From the NCBI GenBank assembly GCA_014360495.1, contig JACIXR010000001.1:62001-126000 (forward strand): a DNA stretch of 64,000 nucleotides, written 5' to 3'. Position numbers and translations under genes: made by a program. Within the stretch, counting starts at the first letter, position 1. Each line of letters starts with the position of its first letter. The DNA is from a bacterium (GTDB lineage: Bacteria; Armatimonadota; JACIXR01). The notes under the pieces were generated by a model that worked only from the letters and a program-made list of their open reading frames with translations, had not been told where the DNA came from and did no database searches. Shown here in pieces: positions 52,985 through 62,196 of the stretch.

Positions 52985-53770
52985 TCACTTCATCACCAAG
53001 ACTTCTTCTATCCTGTTGAAATTAACCGATGGTTCAACCTCAGCCCATAAAGAGGAGGTAGATTCCTCTTTCAGAACCCTAATCACTGTTCCTATCGGTA
53101 TTCCTTTAGGGTAAATACCTCCCATTCCCGATGTCAATATTTGGTCTCCCAGCTTAAGATTGGCGTTTGAGGGAAGGAAGGATAGAATAAGGATGTTATC
53201 ACCTCTTCCCTGAATTATCCCAGCTTCTCTACTCGCTTGGACTATCGCTCCAACACCGCTTTTCGGATGAGTTATCGTCATAACTATCGCAACATTCCCC
53301 TCGCTTTTTATCACTTGACCCACCAATCCACTCGGTGTAATCACTGCCTTGCCCACTTTTACTCCCTGCTTTTGTCCCTTATTTATAACGAAAGTATGAG
53401 AGCCTGGCACCCTAGCTATGACCCTTGCCGGTATCGTGGGTAAAGGCAACTGCTCTTTAAGGGAAAGCAAAGCTCGTAGGCGTTGGACTTCCGAGGCATT
53501 CTCCTCCAGCTCTGAGAGTCTCATTTTGTATTCTTCAAGGACTTGTTTCAAAAGCTCGTTCTCAGCTCTTAGGGAAGAGTTTAGTCTAAGATAGGAGATG
53601 CTTTTTGAGGGAAGGGAAGCTATGAAATCGGTGGCTTTTTGTAAGGGAGATAAAGTATAAAGGACTATTTTGCTTATTGGGTTTATATTAGGGTTGGGCA
53701 AACGTCCTTCTATAATTCCTATCCCTAATCCGAAAAGGAAAACGATGATGATTGGTAAATATTTTTTCAT
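52985..53770 (-). CDS. mreC: Rod-shape-determining protein MreC
   Basis: 261 residues: one N-terminal membrane helix (residues 4-22), a coiled-coil segment (about 55-100, RAENELLKQVLEEYKMRLSE) and the beta-rich MreC domain with ARVIARVPGSHTFVINKGQK and GQVIKSEGNVA. Its bitopic placement links cytoplasmic MreB to the periplasmic synthesis machinery. It lies 16 bases after mreB. Confidence 0.93.
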   Translation of the reverse strand: MKKYLPIIIVFLFGLGIGIIEGRLPNPNINPISKIVLYTLSPLQKATDFIASLPSKSISYLRLNSSLRAENELLKQVLEEYKMRLSELEENASEVQRLRALLSLKEQLPLPTIPARVIARVPGSHTFVINKGQKQGVKVGKAVITPSGLVGQVIKSEGNVAIVMTITHPKSGVGAIVQASREAGIIQGRGDNILILSFLPSNANLKLGDQILTSGMGGIYPKGIPIGTVIRVLKEESTSSLWAEVEPSVNFNRIEEVLVMK

Positions 53771-53785
53771 TAAAAACTATACCTA

Positions 53786-54835
53786 TTAGGAGAAGGAGGA
53801 GCGACCAATGAGAACATTTCGCAAGGCGGAGGAGAGCCCAAATTCCTCAAGGAACTTTCCTGCTCCCATTACCACGGATACGAGTGGGTCATCATCTACA
53901 TATGTGGGGATTCCGGTTTCGTGAGCTATCAGCTCATCTATTTTCCTCAAAAGCGCTCCTCCACCCGTCAAGACAATTCCTCTCTCCATTATATCAGCGG
54001 AGAGCTCGGGCGGCGTAGCTTCAAGGGTGAGCTTTATCGCTTCAACTATGGCGTTGAGCGGTTCAGCTATCGCTTCTCGTATCTCCTCCGAACGCACTAT
54101 CACGGAGCGAGGCAAGCCGGTGAGAAGGTCTCTTCCCTTGACCTCCATTTGGAGTTCCTCTTCCAATGGGAACGCCGAGCCGATGTTTATCTTTATCATC
54201 TCCGCTGTGCTTTCTCCAATGAGGAGATTGTGAACTCTTCTTATATAGGAGGCTATCGCCTCATCAATTTCATCTCCCGCTATGCGAATAGAGCGGCAGG
54301 TGACGATTCCACCCAAAGATATAACCGCTACCTCCGTTGTCCCTCCTCCTATATCAACAATCATTGAGCCCCTTGGCTCCGTGACAGGCAATCCACAACC
54401 TATCGCTGAAGCCATGGGTTCTTCTATTAATTGAGGGTCTCTTGCTCCCGCCCTTAAAGCAGCGTCCAGAACAGCCCTCTTCTCCACTTCCGTTACTCCG
54501 TAAGGGATGCCGATGATAACTTGGGGATGGACGAGGGTGCGCCTCTTATGGATTTTCGTTATGAAATATGAGAGCATCTTCTCTGTGATGTCGAAGTCAG
54601 CGATTACCCCATCCTTAAGTGGTCTTACCGCAATGATATTAGCTGGTGTCCTTCCAATCATCCTCTTTGCTTCTTCTCCCACTGCGAGAACCTTTCCCGT
54701 CAATTTATCTATAGCCACCACAGAGGGTTCACGCAAAAGGATGCCCTTTCCCTTCACATAAACGAGGGAATTTGCTGTGCCTAAATCTATTCCCATATCC
54801 TGTGAGAATTTACTCGCTATTTTAGACCAAAACAT
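53786..54835 (-). CDS. mreB: Rod-shape-determining actin homologue MreB
   Basis: 349 residues of the actin fold: phosphate-1 loop GIDLGTANSLVYVK, phosphate-2 loop VDIGGGTTEVAVIS, adenosine loop GIVLTGGGALLRKID. It polymerises at the inner membrane and guides cell-wall elongation. AAGGAGGAAAA is at fine spacing before the ATG, and a promoter lies 45 bases upstream. First gene of mreBCD. Confidence 0.97.
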   Translation of the reverse strand: MFWSKIASKFSQDMGIDLGTANSLVYVKGKGILLREPSVVAIDKLTGKVLAVGEEAKRMIGRTPANIIAVRPLKDGVIADFDITEKMLSYFITKIHKRRTLVHPQVIIGIPYGVTEVEKRAVLDAALRAGARDPQLIEEPMASAIGCGLPVTEPRGSMIVDIGGGTTEVAVISLGGIVTCRSIRIAGDEIDEAIASYIRRVHNLLIGESTAEMIKINIGSAFPLEEELQMEVKGRDLLTGLPRSVIVRSEEIREAIAEPLNAIVEAIKLTLEATPPELSADIMERGIVLTGGGALLRKIDELIAHETGIPTYVDDDPLVSVVMGAGKFLEEFGLSSALRNVLIGRSSFS

Positions 54836-54877
54836 AAAATATTTTCCTCCTTGAGCGATTTTCTTTTTTATTAATGA

Positions 54878-54906
54878 ATTTTATCAACCATAAACAGGAT
54901 TGTCTA
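54878..54906 (-). promoter_or_regulatory. Promoter of mreBCD
   Basis: On the minus strand: TAGACA at 54906-54901, a 17-base spacer and TAAAAT at 54883-54878. The leader is about 36 bases with a strong ribosome site. Confidence 0.6.
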
Positions 54907-54970
54907 TTAACTATTTTCCTATCGCCTTCAGTGAAAAGGGGTTGATACCGCTGGCAAGGAATTCAGCAGC

Positions 54971-55110
54971 TATGGGTATAGATTTTTCTATAAGCCATTT
55001 GACCTTTTCGTTATTTTAAATCCACCCTATTTTTCAAAAGCCTTTGCCCATACCAGCGATGACAGACCATCCCATTGGAATTGCGAGAAGCAAAGCGAGG
55101 AAGCAATCTC
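54971..55110. repeat. Second copy of the composite repeat, with flavour A
   Basis: 54983-55062 matches 9309-9404 (without the 22-base insertion there), and the flavour-A dispersed repeat (ATTGCGAGAAGC ... GAAGCAATCTC, 55079-55110) follows directly. The gap between mreB and groES otherwise holds only the two promoters. Confidence 0.65.
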
Positions 55111-55229
55111 ATTTTGTAACTTTATTAGAGCTTGCGAGCCCCTCCTGATAAAAAGAAAAATTGTCAAATTCGCAGCTTGAGTGTAATAAAAAGAGGGGAT
55201 GCAACTCAATGCTAAAATTTTTGGCTCAT

Positions 55230-55258
55230 TTGACGATTAGTATATTTGTTGTTATCTT
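55230..55258 (+). promoter_or_regulatory. Promoter of groESL
   Basis: TTGACG at 55230-55235, a 17-base spacer and TATCTT at 55253-55258. The leader is about 36 bases. No CIRCE inverted repeat (TTAGCACTC/GAGTGCTAA) is seen, so HrcA control is not supported here. Confidence 0.6.
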
Positions 55259-55300
55259 AATAGTATTGGAAAAAACAAAAAAGAAAGGAGGTTTGGCAAG

Positions 55301-55588
55301 ATGGCGTTAAAACCTTTAGGTTCAAAGGTTTTGGTCAAGCCTGACCCTGAAGAGGAAAAGACCAAAGGAGGAATCATCCTTCCAGATACCGCCAAGAAAA
55401 AATCTCAGGAAGGTGTCGTTGTGGCTGTGGGTGAGGGAAAGCTTTTAGAGAATGGGCAGAGGGTTCCCCTCTCCGTAAAGGTTGGGGATAGGGTTGTTTT
55501 CTCCAAATATGGAGGAACAGAGGTGGAGATAGACGGGGAGGAATACATCATTTTGGATGAAGATTCAATCTATGCTATTAAAGAATAA
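55301..55588 (+). CDS. groES: Co-chaperonin GroES
   Basis: 95 residues. The N-terminal [25 protein letters not shown] contains the mobile loop ([10 protein letters not shown]) that binds GroEL, and the closing [13 protein letters not shown] is the family end. It caps the folding chamber. AAAGGAGG lies nine bases before the ATG, and groEL follows 14 bases after. Confidence 0.97.
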   Translation: MALKPLGSKVLVKPDPEEEKTKGGIILPDTAKKKSQEGVVVAVGEGKLLENGQRVPLSVKVGDRVVFSKYGGTEVEIDGEEYIILDEDSIYAIKE

Positions 55589-55602
55589 GGAGGTGAAGTG
55601 AA

Positions 55603-57237
55603 ATGGCAGCGAAGCAACTTCTTTACAGTGAATCAGCGCGAAGAGCTCTCCAAAGAGGCGTTGATGCTGTTGCAGATGCAGTAAAGGTAACTTTGGGTCC
55701 AAGAGGAAGGACCGTCGTTTTGGAGAAGAAGTGGGGTTCCCCCACGATAACTCGCGATGGCGTAACCGTTGCTAAGGAGATAGAGTTGAAGGACCCATTT
55801 GAGAACATGGGTGCCCAGCTTTGCAAGGAGGTTGCCTCTAAGACGAACGATATAGCGGGCGATGGAACGACCACTGCCACTCTGCTCGCCCAAATAATGG
55901 TCACGGAAGGGTTGAAGAATGTCGCCGCAGGAGCCAATCCCGTGGCTTTGAAGAGGGGTATAGACAAGGCTGTGGAGAAGGTTGTTGAGGAGCTGAAGAA
56001 GAGAGCGATAAAGATAGACAAGAAGGAGGACATCGCTAATGTAGCCAGCATAGCAGGCAACGATAGGGAGATAGGAGAAACCATCGCCGATGCAATGGAG
56101 AAGGTGGGGAAGGATGGGGTCATAACGATTGAGGAGTCCAAGGGCTTGGAAACCACCGTTGAGGTCGTTGAGGGAATGCAATTCGATAAGGGATACATCT
56201 CCCCTTATATGGTCACCGACCCGGAGAGGATGGAGGCTGTCCTTGAGGACCCCTTCATCCTTATTCACGAGAAGAAGATATCCTCCGCTACAGACCTCAT
56301 ACCTCTTCTTGAGAAGGTAGCAACTGCGAGGAGACCGCTACTTATAATCGCTGAGGATGTTGAGGGAGATGCCCTTGCAACTCTCGTGGTTAACAAGCTG
56401 CGCGGCGTATTGACCTCTGTAGCTGTTAAGGCTCCGGGGTTCGGTGAGAGAAGGAAGGCTATGATGCAGGACATAGCCATACTCACTGGTGGAACATTCC
56501 TATCTGAGGAGCTCGGCGTTAAGCTGGAGAATGTGACCTTAGAAATGCTTGGCACGGCGAAGAAGGTCGTGGTCGGCAAGGAGGAGACGACGATTATAGA
56601 GGGTGGAGGCTCAAAGGAAGCTGTTATGGGACGCATTGAGCAGATAAAGGCTGAGCTGGAGAAGACGGAGTCTTCTTATGATAGGGAGAAATTGCAGGAG
56701 AGGTTAGCGAAGCTCGCTGGTGGCGTTGCCCAGATAAAGGTTGGAGCTGCAACCGAGACGGAGTTGAAGGAGAAGAAGCATCGCTATGAGGACGCGTTGA
56801 ACGCTACAAGGGCTGCCGTTGAGGAGGGAATCGTAGCTGGTGGCGGCACTACATTCCTTGCTATTGCTCCTCTGCTGGATGAAATAGAGGTGGAAGGCGA
56901 TGAGAAAATCGGTGTGGGCATCGTCAAGCGCGCGCTTGAGGAGCCGATTAGGCAGATAGCCTCCAACGCCGGCTACGAAGGTTCGGTCGTTGTTGAGAAG
57001 GTGAAAGCACTTCATAAGGAAGGCAAGACCACCTGGGGCTTTGATGCGGTGACCGAGACCTATAGGGACATGATTGAGGCTGGTATCATAGACCCAGTTA
57101 AGGTAGCTCGTAGCGCCCTTGAAAACGCCGCCAGCATAGCTGGTCTACTCCTTACAACCGAGACGCTGGTCACGGAGATACCTGAGAAGGAGAAAGAGAA
57201 GGTCCCGGGAGGAGGCTATTCTGACTACGAGATGTAA
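55603..57237 (+). CDS. groEL: Chaperonin GroEL
   Basis: 544 residues, full length. [32 protein letters not shown] (catalytic Asp) and the apical-domain [10 protein letters not shown] are all canonical. The tail ends in GGGYSDYEM and lacks the GGM repeats common in mesophiles. It forms the double-ring ATPase that folds proteins with GroES. AAGGAGG is well spaced before the ATG, and a bidirectional terminator follows. Confidence 0.98.
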   Translation: MAAKQLLYSESARRALQRGVDAVADAVKVTLGPRGRTVVLEKKWGSPTITRDGVTVAKEIELKDPFENMGAQLCKEVASKTNDIAGDGTTTATLLAQIMVTEGLKNVAAGANPVALKRGIDKAVEKVVEELKKRAIKIDKKEDIANVASIAGNDREIGETIADAMEKVGKDGVITIEESKGLETTVEVVEGMQFDKGYISPYMVTDPERMEAVLEDPFILIHEKKISSATDLIPLLEKVATARRPLLIIAEDVEGDALATLVVNKLRGVLTSVAVKAPGFGERRKAMMQDIAILTGGTFLSEELGVKLENVTLEMLGTAKKVVVGKEETTIIEGGGSKEAVMGRIEQIKAELEKTESSYDREKLQERLAKLAGGVAQIKVGAATETELKEKKHRYEDALNATRAAVEEGIVAGGGTTFLAIAPLLDEIEVEGDEKIGVGIVKRALEEPIRQIASNAGYEGSVVVEKVKALHKEGKTTWGFDAVTETYRDMIEAGIIDPVKVARSALENAASIAGLLLTTETLVTEIPEKEKEKVPGGGYSDYEM

Positions 57238-57256
57238 AAAATAACTATTGAAAAAA

Positions 57257-57291
57257 GAGAGGGGAGCCCGAAAGGGCTCCCCTCTCTTTTT
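57257..57291 (+). terminator. Bidirectional terminator between groEL and the oxidoreductase gene
   Basis: A perfect 13-base-pair stem (GAGAGGGGAGCCC / GGGCTCCCCTCTC) with a GAAA tetraloop, preceded by a run of six A and followed by TTTTT, so it works on both strands. It also abuts the TAA stop of the minus-strand gene. Confidence 0.85.
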
Positions 57292-58264
57292 ATATGGTCA
57301 AAGGCTCTTTTCTTTCCTTTGAAATATATCCCTTAAGGGCAACCTCCAATGCCTTTAATCCCTCAAGCGGAGAAATGGGCGCTCCTTCTCCTCTCTCTAT
57401 ATGTCCGATGTACTCCTTCAACATAAGTTTGTTTAAAGGGGAACCCCAGTATTCCCAGTTATATCGCTTTCCCTTTTCGTCTATATACGAGAGCACTTGG
57501 GCAAAGGCATTGACGAGCAAGGCGCCCTCCTTGCCGATGAGCTCTATCGTGGCATCTCCCCCGAAAGGATAGGATGGAGGCAAGCACCAGGAGGGGTCAA
57601 GGGTTGCAAAGGCGCCTTTGCTGAATCGCAAAGATAAAGTGGCTATATCTTCTACTTCAATCTCCGAGTAGGCGCTTTTGTTGAACTCCGCATATACCTC
57701 TACGATTTCATCTTCCGTAAACCACCTCATAACATCTATCATAGCGGGAGCATTTTGGAGGATGGCTCCTCCGCCCGCTAAAGCCTTCTTAACCTGCCAG
57801 CCACTGGGCACCTTGCTTCTGTGGGTCGCCTTCACGGCAAGCACTTCCCCTATCTTTCCCTCCTTTAATATCTCCTTCGCCCTTACAAGGGGAGGTGAAT
57901 AGCGATAGGGTAAGGCGAGGAAAAGGGAGGCTTTTCTTTCCTCACAGGCACTAAGAATGTTTTTAGCATCGTCAAGAGTTGTAGCAAGAGGCATCTCGCA
58001 GATGATATTTTTGCAAGCTTCAGCTGAGAGGACGATATCTTCTTTATGCTTTGCGTTTTCCGAGCAGATTAAAACGGCATCAAGTTTCTGGGAAAGGAGG
58101 TCTTCCTTTTTGGGGTAAAAGCCGATTTCAAATTTTTCCGCTGCCTCTTTACCCCTCTTTTCCTCATCGTCGGCTATCCCTATCAAGTTAAGACCCAATT
58201 CCTTTATGCATTCAGCATATTCATATGCCCTTTTATTAGCGAAAGATATTATCCCTATTCGCAT
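57290..58264 (-). CDS. Gfo/Idh/MocA-family oxidoreductase with altered EKP motif
   Basis: 324 residues of the two-domain Gfo/Idh/MocA fold. The N-terminal Rossmann part reads IGIISFANKRAYEYAECI, without the usual GxGxxG, and at residues 90-92 the cofactor-binding EKP is EMP (ICEMPLATT). The catalytic-region motif KVPSGW and LAGGGAILQNAPAMIDVMRW is present. The changes could mean weaker or different nucleotide binding; some family members are not enzymes. It is the last gene of a unit with a second, canonical oxidoreductase and a glycosyltransferase. Confidence 0.8.
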   Translation of the reverse strand: MRIGIISFANKRAYEYAECIKELGLNLIGIADDEEKRGKEAAEKFEIGFYPKKEDLLSQKLDAVLICSENAKHKEDIVLSAEACKNIICEMPLATTLDDAKNILSACEERKASLFLALPYRYSPPLVRAKEILKEGKIGEVLAVKATHRSKVPSGWQVKKALAGGGAILQNAPAMIDVMRWFTEDEIVEVYAEFNKSAYSEIEVEDIATLSLRFSKGAFATLDPSWCLPPSYPFGGDATIELIGKEGALLVNAFAQVLSYIDEKGKRYNWEYWGSPLNKLMLKEYIGHIERGEGAPISPLEGLKALEVALKGYISKERKEPLTI

Positions 58265-58281
58265 AATCTTTTCTCACCTCC

Positions 58282-59262
58282 TTAGAGATATATCGGCTTA
58301 TTCTTTTTCACCGATTCAATAGCCGATAGAGCGATGCGCACAGCTTCAAATCCATCCTCAGCCTTAACCTCGGGCTCCTTATCCTCCTCAATGCAGGAGA
58401 GGAAATGCTCTATTTCCAAAAAGTAAGGGTTCTCGGCGAGAGGGCTCTCCGGGACGGCGACTCCTGCTTTCCCTTCCTCTGGTTTAGCGAGCAGTTTCAC
58501 GGGCATAGTTGATTGGTTGTCAAAAGTGAGCATTCCTTTATCCCCCGCTATTTCATATGAGGTGCGGAAGGGGGAGCCGGGAGGATAAGCGAAGATGCCC
58601 TCTATATGCCCTAAGACGCCGGAGCGGAAACGGAGCATAACGAGTGTGTAATCAAGATGCTCTAGCTTCCTGAAGGTCAGGGATTGAGCGAAGACGCTCT
58701 CAACCTCACCGAAGCACCAGCGAAGGAAATCAAAGTCGTGAATTATCAAGTCCAAAATAACCCCTCCGCTCTTTTCAAAGTCGGCATACCAATCAGCTGT
58801 TCCGATGGGGAAGGCACCACCTCTGGTTGTGCGAGCGCTCAAGGGCTTCCCAATTGCTCCCTCGGCAATCAACATCTTTGCTTTTCTGTATTCGGGAAAC
58901 CATCTCAAAACTTGCCCAACCATAAACTTGACGCCGGCTTTTTCCACTTCCTTTATCATCTCTTCCCCTTGTTCAAGCGTTCTTGCCAAGGGCTTCTCGC
59001 AGAAGATGTGTTTACCTGCTCTCGCCGCCTCAATCACATATTGATGATGGGTATGGGTGGGTGTGCAGACATCAATTATATCCGCTTCCTTTAAGAGGGT
59101 TTGAAGGTCAACAGCCTTCGTGGAGTATTGGGAAGCCAATGCCTCAGCATAAGAGAGATTCACATCGTAAATGCCAGCGAACTCAACTCTTCCGGTGCTT
59201 GCCCAGGCACTTGAGTGCATCCTTCCCATAGTGCCTGCGCCGATTATTCCTACTTTTAACAA
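58282..59262 (-). CDS. Gfo/Idh/MocA-family oxidoreductase
   Basis: 326 residues. Canonical NAD(P)-binding GIIGAGTMGRMHSSAW near the N-terminus, then HIFCEKPLART with the EKP motif and the second-domain VILDLIIHDFDFLRW with the catalytic-type H. Substrates in the family are sugars, sugar nucleotides and inositols. The start is TTG at 59262 with GGAGG nine bases upstream. It probably acts with its altered neighbour, whose chain could form a mixed oligomer, but no evidence shows that. Confidence 0.9.
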   Translation of the reverse strand: MLKVGIIGAGTMGRMHSSAWASTGRVEFAGIYDVNLSYAEALASQYSTKAVDLQTLLKEADIIDVCTPTHTHHQYVIEAARAGKHIFCEKPLARTLEQGEEMIKEVEKAGVKFMVGQVLRWFPEYRKAKMLIAEGAIGKPLSARTTRGGAFPIGTADWYADFEKSGGVILDLIIHDFDFLRWCFGEVESVFAQSLTFRKLEHLDYTLVMLRFRSGVLGHIEGIFAYPPGSPFRTSYEIAGDKGMLTFDNQSTMPVKLLAKPEEGKAGVAVPESPLAENPYFLEIEHFLSCIEEDKEPEVKAEDGFEAVRIALSAIESVKKNKPIYL

Positions 59263-59268
59263 GTTGTG

Positions 59269-60195
59269 TCACCTCCTTTTAAATTTTCCTGATATATAAC
59301 CGATTACATTGCCTAAATCATAGGAGAGAAGGACGGGAATAAACCATAGGGAGGCTTTCCAGGAGAGGTTTCTCCTTTTCCTTGCCCGCAGATAGGCTCG
59401 CAAGAGATAGAGGAAAAAGCAGAGGAGGAAAAAATAAAGGATGAAGGGAGAAAAGATGGAGAGGGCGAGGAGAGTTAGCCCGAAAAGGTATATCCAGACC
59501 TTGTGATAATGAGGGAAGAAAACCCCCGCTTGAGCATCCCAAAAAGAATATTCAAAAAACTGCTTGAATATCTCCCTTAGAGAATTTCGTATCCGCCATT
59601 TTACGATTGCTTCTGGTTGGAAATGGAACTTCGCTCCTATTTTTTTGAGGGATAGGTCGAAGAATGTGTCTTCAGCGCTTTTCATCCATTCGGGGTATCC
59701 ACCTACTTTCTCCCAAATTTCTTTCTTGAAAGCTACGCTGCGGGAGGATGGGAGGAAATCTTCCGGGGATATTTCTCGCAAGGAGGGAATTATAATGGAT
59801 GCAAGGGCTTCTTGGAGTGGAGATTGAATGATCGGTTCATAAAAACCGGCAACTATGTCAATATCTTCCATTTCTTTGAAGGGAGCAATCAGATTCTCCA
59901 ACCAATTGGGTAGGGGAATGCATCCACCATCTATTGAAGCGATGATTTCTCCTTTGGCTTCCCTAATCGCTATATTCCTTCCCACAGCTCGACTTACTCC
60001 CGGGCAAACAAAGAGTCTTATGGGAAGAAAGGAGGAATATTGCTGGAGAATGGAAACGGTTTTATCTTTGGAACCAGCATCTACAATCACGATTTCCTCG
60101 GGAGGCGATGTTTGTTTCGCTAGGGCGTCCATAAGGCTTCCAATGGTTTCTGCCTCGTTGAGAACAGTTGATATTATGGATACCTTGGATTCCAT
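59269..60195 (-). CDS. Membrane-associated family 2 glycosyltransferase
   Basis: 308 residues. The GT2 fold is clear: SIISTVLNEAETIGSLMDAL, EEIVIVDAGSKDKTV and the DxD-like SIDGGC, followed by acceptor-side DTFFD and two or three C-terminal hydrophobic segments (about 230-280), so the catalytic domain is membrane-associated. Acceptor unknown; an envelope polysaccharide is likely. It heads the unit with the two oxidoreductases. The promoter -10 box ends nine bases before the ATG. Confidence 0.85.
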   Translation of the reverse strand: MESKVSIISTVLNEAETIGSLMDALAKQTSPPEEIVIVDAGSKDKTVSILQQYSSFLPIRLFVCPGVSRAVGRNIAIREAKGEIIASIDGGCIPLPNWLENLIAPFKEMEDIDIVAGFYEPIIQSPLQEALASIIIPSLREISPEDFLPSSRSVAFKKEIWEKVGGYPEWMKSAEDTFFDLSLKKIGAKFHFQPEAIVKWRIRNSLREIFKQFFEYSFWDAQAGVFFPHYHKVWIYLFGLTLLALSIFSPFILYFFLLCFFLYLLRAYLRARKRRNLSWKASLWFIPVLLSYDLGNVIGYISGKFKRR

Positions 60196-60204
60196 TTTTA
60201 AAAA

Positions 60205-60232
60205 ATTTTACTATCCCGAGAAAACAAAGCAA
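60205..60232 (-). promoter_or_regulatory. Promoter of the glycosyltransferase-oxidoreductase unit
   Basis: On the minus strand: TTGCTT at 60232-60227, a 16-base spacer and TAAAAT at 60210-60205, nine bases before the ATG; leaderless class. Confidence 0.55.
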
Positions 60233-60291
60233 GGATAAATAAAAATGTTTACGGAATTTTATATTCTCTTTCATTTGAGGAGGAGGAAGGC

Positions 60292-60297
60292 TATAAT
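60292..60297 (+). promoter_or_regulatory. -10 box of prmA
   Basis: TATAAT, 19 bases before the ATG. No convincing -35 box. The intervening AAATAAGAACTGGATAA has no Shine-Dalgarno sequence. Confidence 0.45.
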
Positions 60298-60316
60298 TTA
60301 AATAAGAACTGGATAA

Positions 60317-61150
60317 ATGGAATGGGCTAAAATAGAGGTAAAATTACCTGGAGAGAACAAAGAGCCTCTCATTGGTTTTTTACTCAGCAAGGGAATTCAC
60401 CAATGGGAGGAGAGCGATGCGACGGCAATAATATATCTACCCAATGATGTTTCCTTAAAGAACTTTCTTTTAGCGCTCGTGGAATTTTTGTTTGAAAACA
60501 TTATGGGGAGATGGGAGCTCGCTGTAAGTCAGATAGAAGAGAGAGATTGGGCGCGAGAATGGAAAGAGTCGTTTCTCCCTCGTAAAGTTGGGGAAAAATT
60601 GGTGATAAAACCTCCTTGGGCTGAATATGAGGAAAAGGAGGGGGAAATAGTTCTTGAGATAGAGCCTCGTTCCGCCTTCGGAACAGGGGAACATCCATCC
60701 ACTCGTCTTGCGCTGATTCTCTTGGAGAGATACATCAAAAAGGGGGATTTAGTCATAGATGTGGGTTGTGGTTCGGGGATTTTGTCGCTCGCTTCCGTTC
60801 TTCTTGGAGCGAGGAAAGCGATTGGGGTGGATATTGATGAAAGGGCTATTGATGAAAGCAGGGAGAATGCGGAGAGGCTTTCCGTGAGCGATAGAACGGA
60901 ATTTATAAGGGGAAATTTGCTCAAGGATATTCCCGTTGTGGAGGCGGATATCATACTTTGCAACATAGACCTGCCATCTTTGAGGAATCTTTTCTCCTAC
61001 CTGCCATATTATTTGAAGAGGGGAGGGTACTTGATAGCTTCAGGGTTCACGGAGGAAGGCTATAAACATTTGGAAGTACCTGAGTTTTTAGAGGAAGTGG
61101 AAAGGGAGAGGGAGGGAGATTGGCTGGGGATTGTGTGGATGATGAAGTAA
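60317..61150 (+). CDS. prmA: Ribosomal protein L11 methyltransferase
   Basis: 277 residues. The N-terminal substrate-recognition domain (about 1-90) with WAREWKESFLPRKVG, then PRSAFGTGEHPSTRLAL and the SAM-binding VIDVGCGSGILSLAS, are all typical of PrmA. A conserved region ILCNID stands where NPPF-like motifs sit in other methyltransferases. It trimethylates L11 on lysines and the N-terminus. The C-terminal GDWLGIVW closes the fold. Confidence 0.92.
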   Translation: MEWAKIEVKLPGENKEPLIGFLLSKGIHQWEESDATAIIYLPNDVSLKNFLLALVEFLFENIMGRWELAVSQIEERDWAREWKESFLPRKVGEKLVIKPPWAEYEEKEGEIVLEIEPRSAFGTGEHPSTRLALILLERYIKKGDLVIDVGCGSGILSLASVLLGARKAIGVDIDERAIDESRENAERLSVSDRTEFIRGNLLKDIPVVEADIILCNIDLPSLRNLFSYLPYYLKRGGYLIASGFTEEGYKHLEVPEFLEEVEREREGDWLGIVWMMK

Positions 61151-61159
61151 GGATAATTA

Positions 61160-61190
61160 GGGGGGCGTCCGGCGGAGCCGACGCCCCCCT
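61160..61190 (+). terminator. Bidirectional terminator between prmA and dapA
   Basis: GGGGGGCGTC and GGC pair with GCC and GACGCCCCCC across one bulged C, with a GGA loop: 13 base pairs. TCTTATT follows on the plus strand; convergent dapA stops four bases beyond. Confidence 0.75.
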
Positions 61191-61194
61191 CTTA

Positions 61195-62085
61195 TTAAAT
61201 CGTCCCTAAATTCTTCAATACCTTCCTTATCTCTTCCTTCACTTGCTCACTCGCCGGACAAAGCGGCGGTCTCGGTGGACCCACCTTAATTCCTACCATC
61301 TCCATAGCTGCTTTAACCGGAATGGGATTGGTTGTTATAAAGAGGACGCGGAAAAGGGGCATCAGCTCGAGATGGAGTTTCTTCGCCTTTACAACATCAC
61401 CGGAGAAGAAGGAGTCTATCATCTCGCCAAGCCTCTTTCCCGCTATATGTGAGGCTACGCTTATAACACCCTTGCCGCCAACCGCCAGCATAGGTAGAGT
61501 CAGGGCATCCTCTCCGCTCAAAATCTCAAAATCATCTCCGGTAAGCGAGGCTATCTCTGAGACTTGAACGAGGTTTCCGCTCGCTTCCTTCACCCCTTTG
61601 ATGTTGGGAACATCTTTAGCGAGGCGAGCGAGCGTCTTGGGCTCCAAGTTGCAGGCTGTTCTGCCGGGGATGTTGTAGAGGATTACGGGAAGTGATGTGT
61701 GCGAGGCAATAGTTTTGAAATGATTATAAAGCCCTTCCTGAGGTGGCTTATTGTAATAGGGAACAACCAGCATAGCAGCGTCAACGCCGACCTCCTCAGC
61801 GGCTTTGGTGAGGTGAATGCTTTCTTCTGTGCAGTAGGAGCCGGTGCCAGCTATTATTGTTGCCCTCTTGCCTGCAACTTCCTTTACCTCTTTAAAGAGG
61901 CGCACTTTCTCATCAAAGGTGAGGGTAGGGGATTCCCCCGTGGTTCCCGCGACTACCAATCCATCTGAACCCGTCTCTATGAGATAATCGGTGAGCTCCC
62001 TAACGACTCCCCAATTGATGCTGAGGTCATCTTCCTTGAAAGGAGTGACCATAGCGGTTACGACTTTACCAAAAATGTATTCCAT
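61195..62085 (-). CDS. dapA: 4-hydroxy-tetrahydrodipicolinate synthase
   Basis: 296 residues. DapA condenses pyruvate and aspartate semialdehyde in lysine/diaminopimelate synthesis, which also feeds peptidoglycan. Marks: VVAGTTGESPTL, YYNKPPQEGLYNHF, LYNIPGRTACNL (Tyr), and the Schiff-base lysine in GVKEASGN. I use ATG 62085, eight bases after GGGGAGG, in preference to the in-frame TTG at 62091. Single gene, promoter about 45 bases upstream. Confidence 0.95.
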   Translation of the reverse strand: MEYIFGKVVTAMVTPFKEDDLSINWGVVRELTDYLIETGSDGLVVAGTTGESPTLTFDEKVRLFKEVKEVAGKRATIIAGTGSYCTEESIHLTKAAEEVGVDAAMLVVPYYNKPPQEGLYNHFKTIASHTSLPVILYNIPGRTACNLEPKTLARLAKDVPNIKGVKEASGNLVQVSEIASLTGDDFEILSGEDALTLPMLAVGGKGVISVASHIAGKRLGEMIDSFFSGDVVKAKKLHLELMPLFRVLFITTNPIPVKAAMEMVGIKVGPPRPPLCPASEQVKEEIRKVLKNLGTI

Positions 62086-62128
62086 AAACAAAACCTCCCC
62101 TTTGTAAAATTTTGTTTGTATTTATTTC

Positions 62129-62157
62129 ATTCTATCAATATTTTTTGAGTAAATCAA
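62129..62157 (-). promoter_or_regulatory. Promoter of dapA
   Basis: On the minus strand: TTGATT at 62157-62152, a 17-base spacer and TAGAAT at 62134-62129. The leader is about 37 bases. Confidence 0.55.
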
Positions 62158-62196
62158 TTCCAACATAGTGTGGTAGAGCGATAGGGGGGCATTTTC

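Noticed and set aside
55180-55300. CIRCE element (HrcA operator) before groES
   Set aside because: No TTAGCACTC/GAGTGCTAA dyad; only a plain promoter and an AAAGGAGG site.
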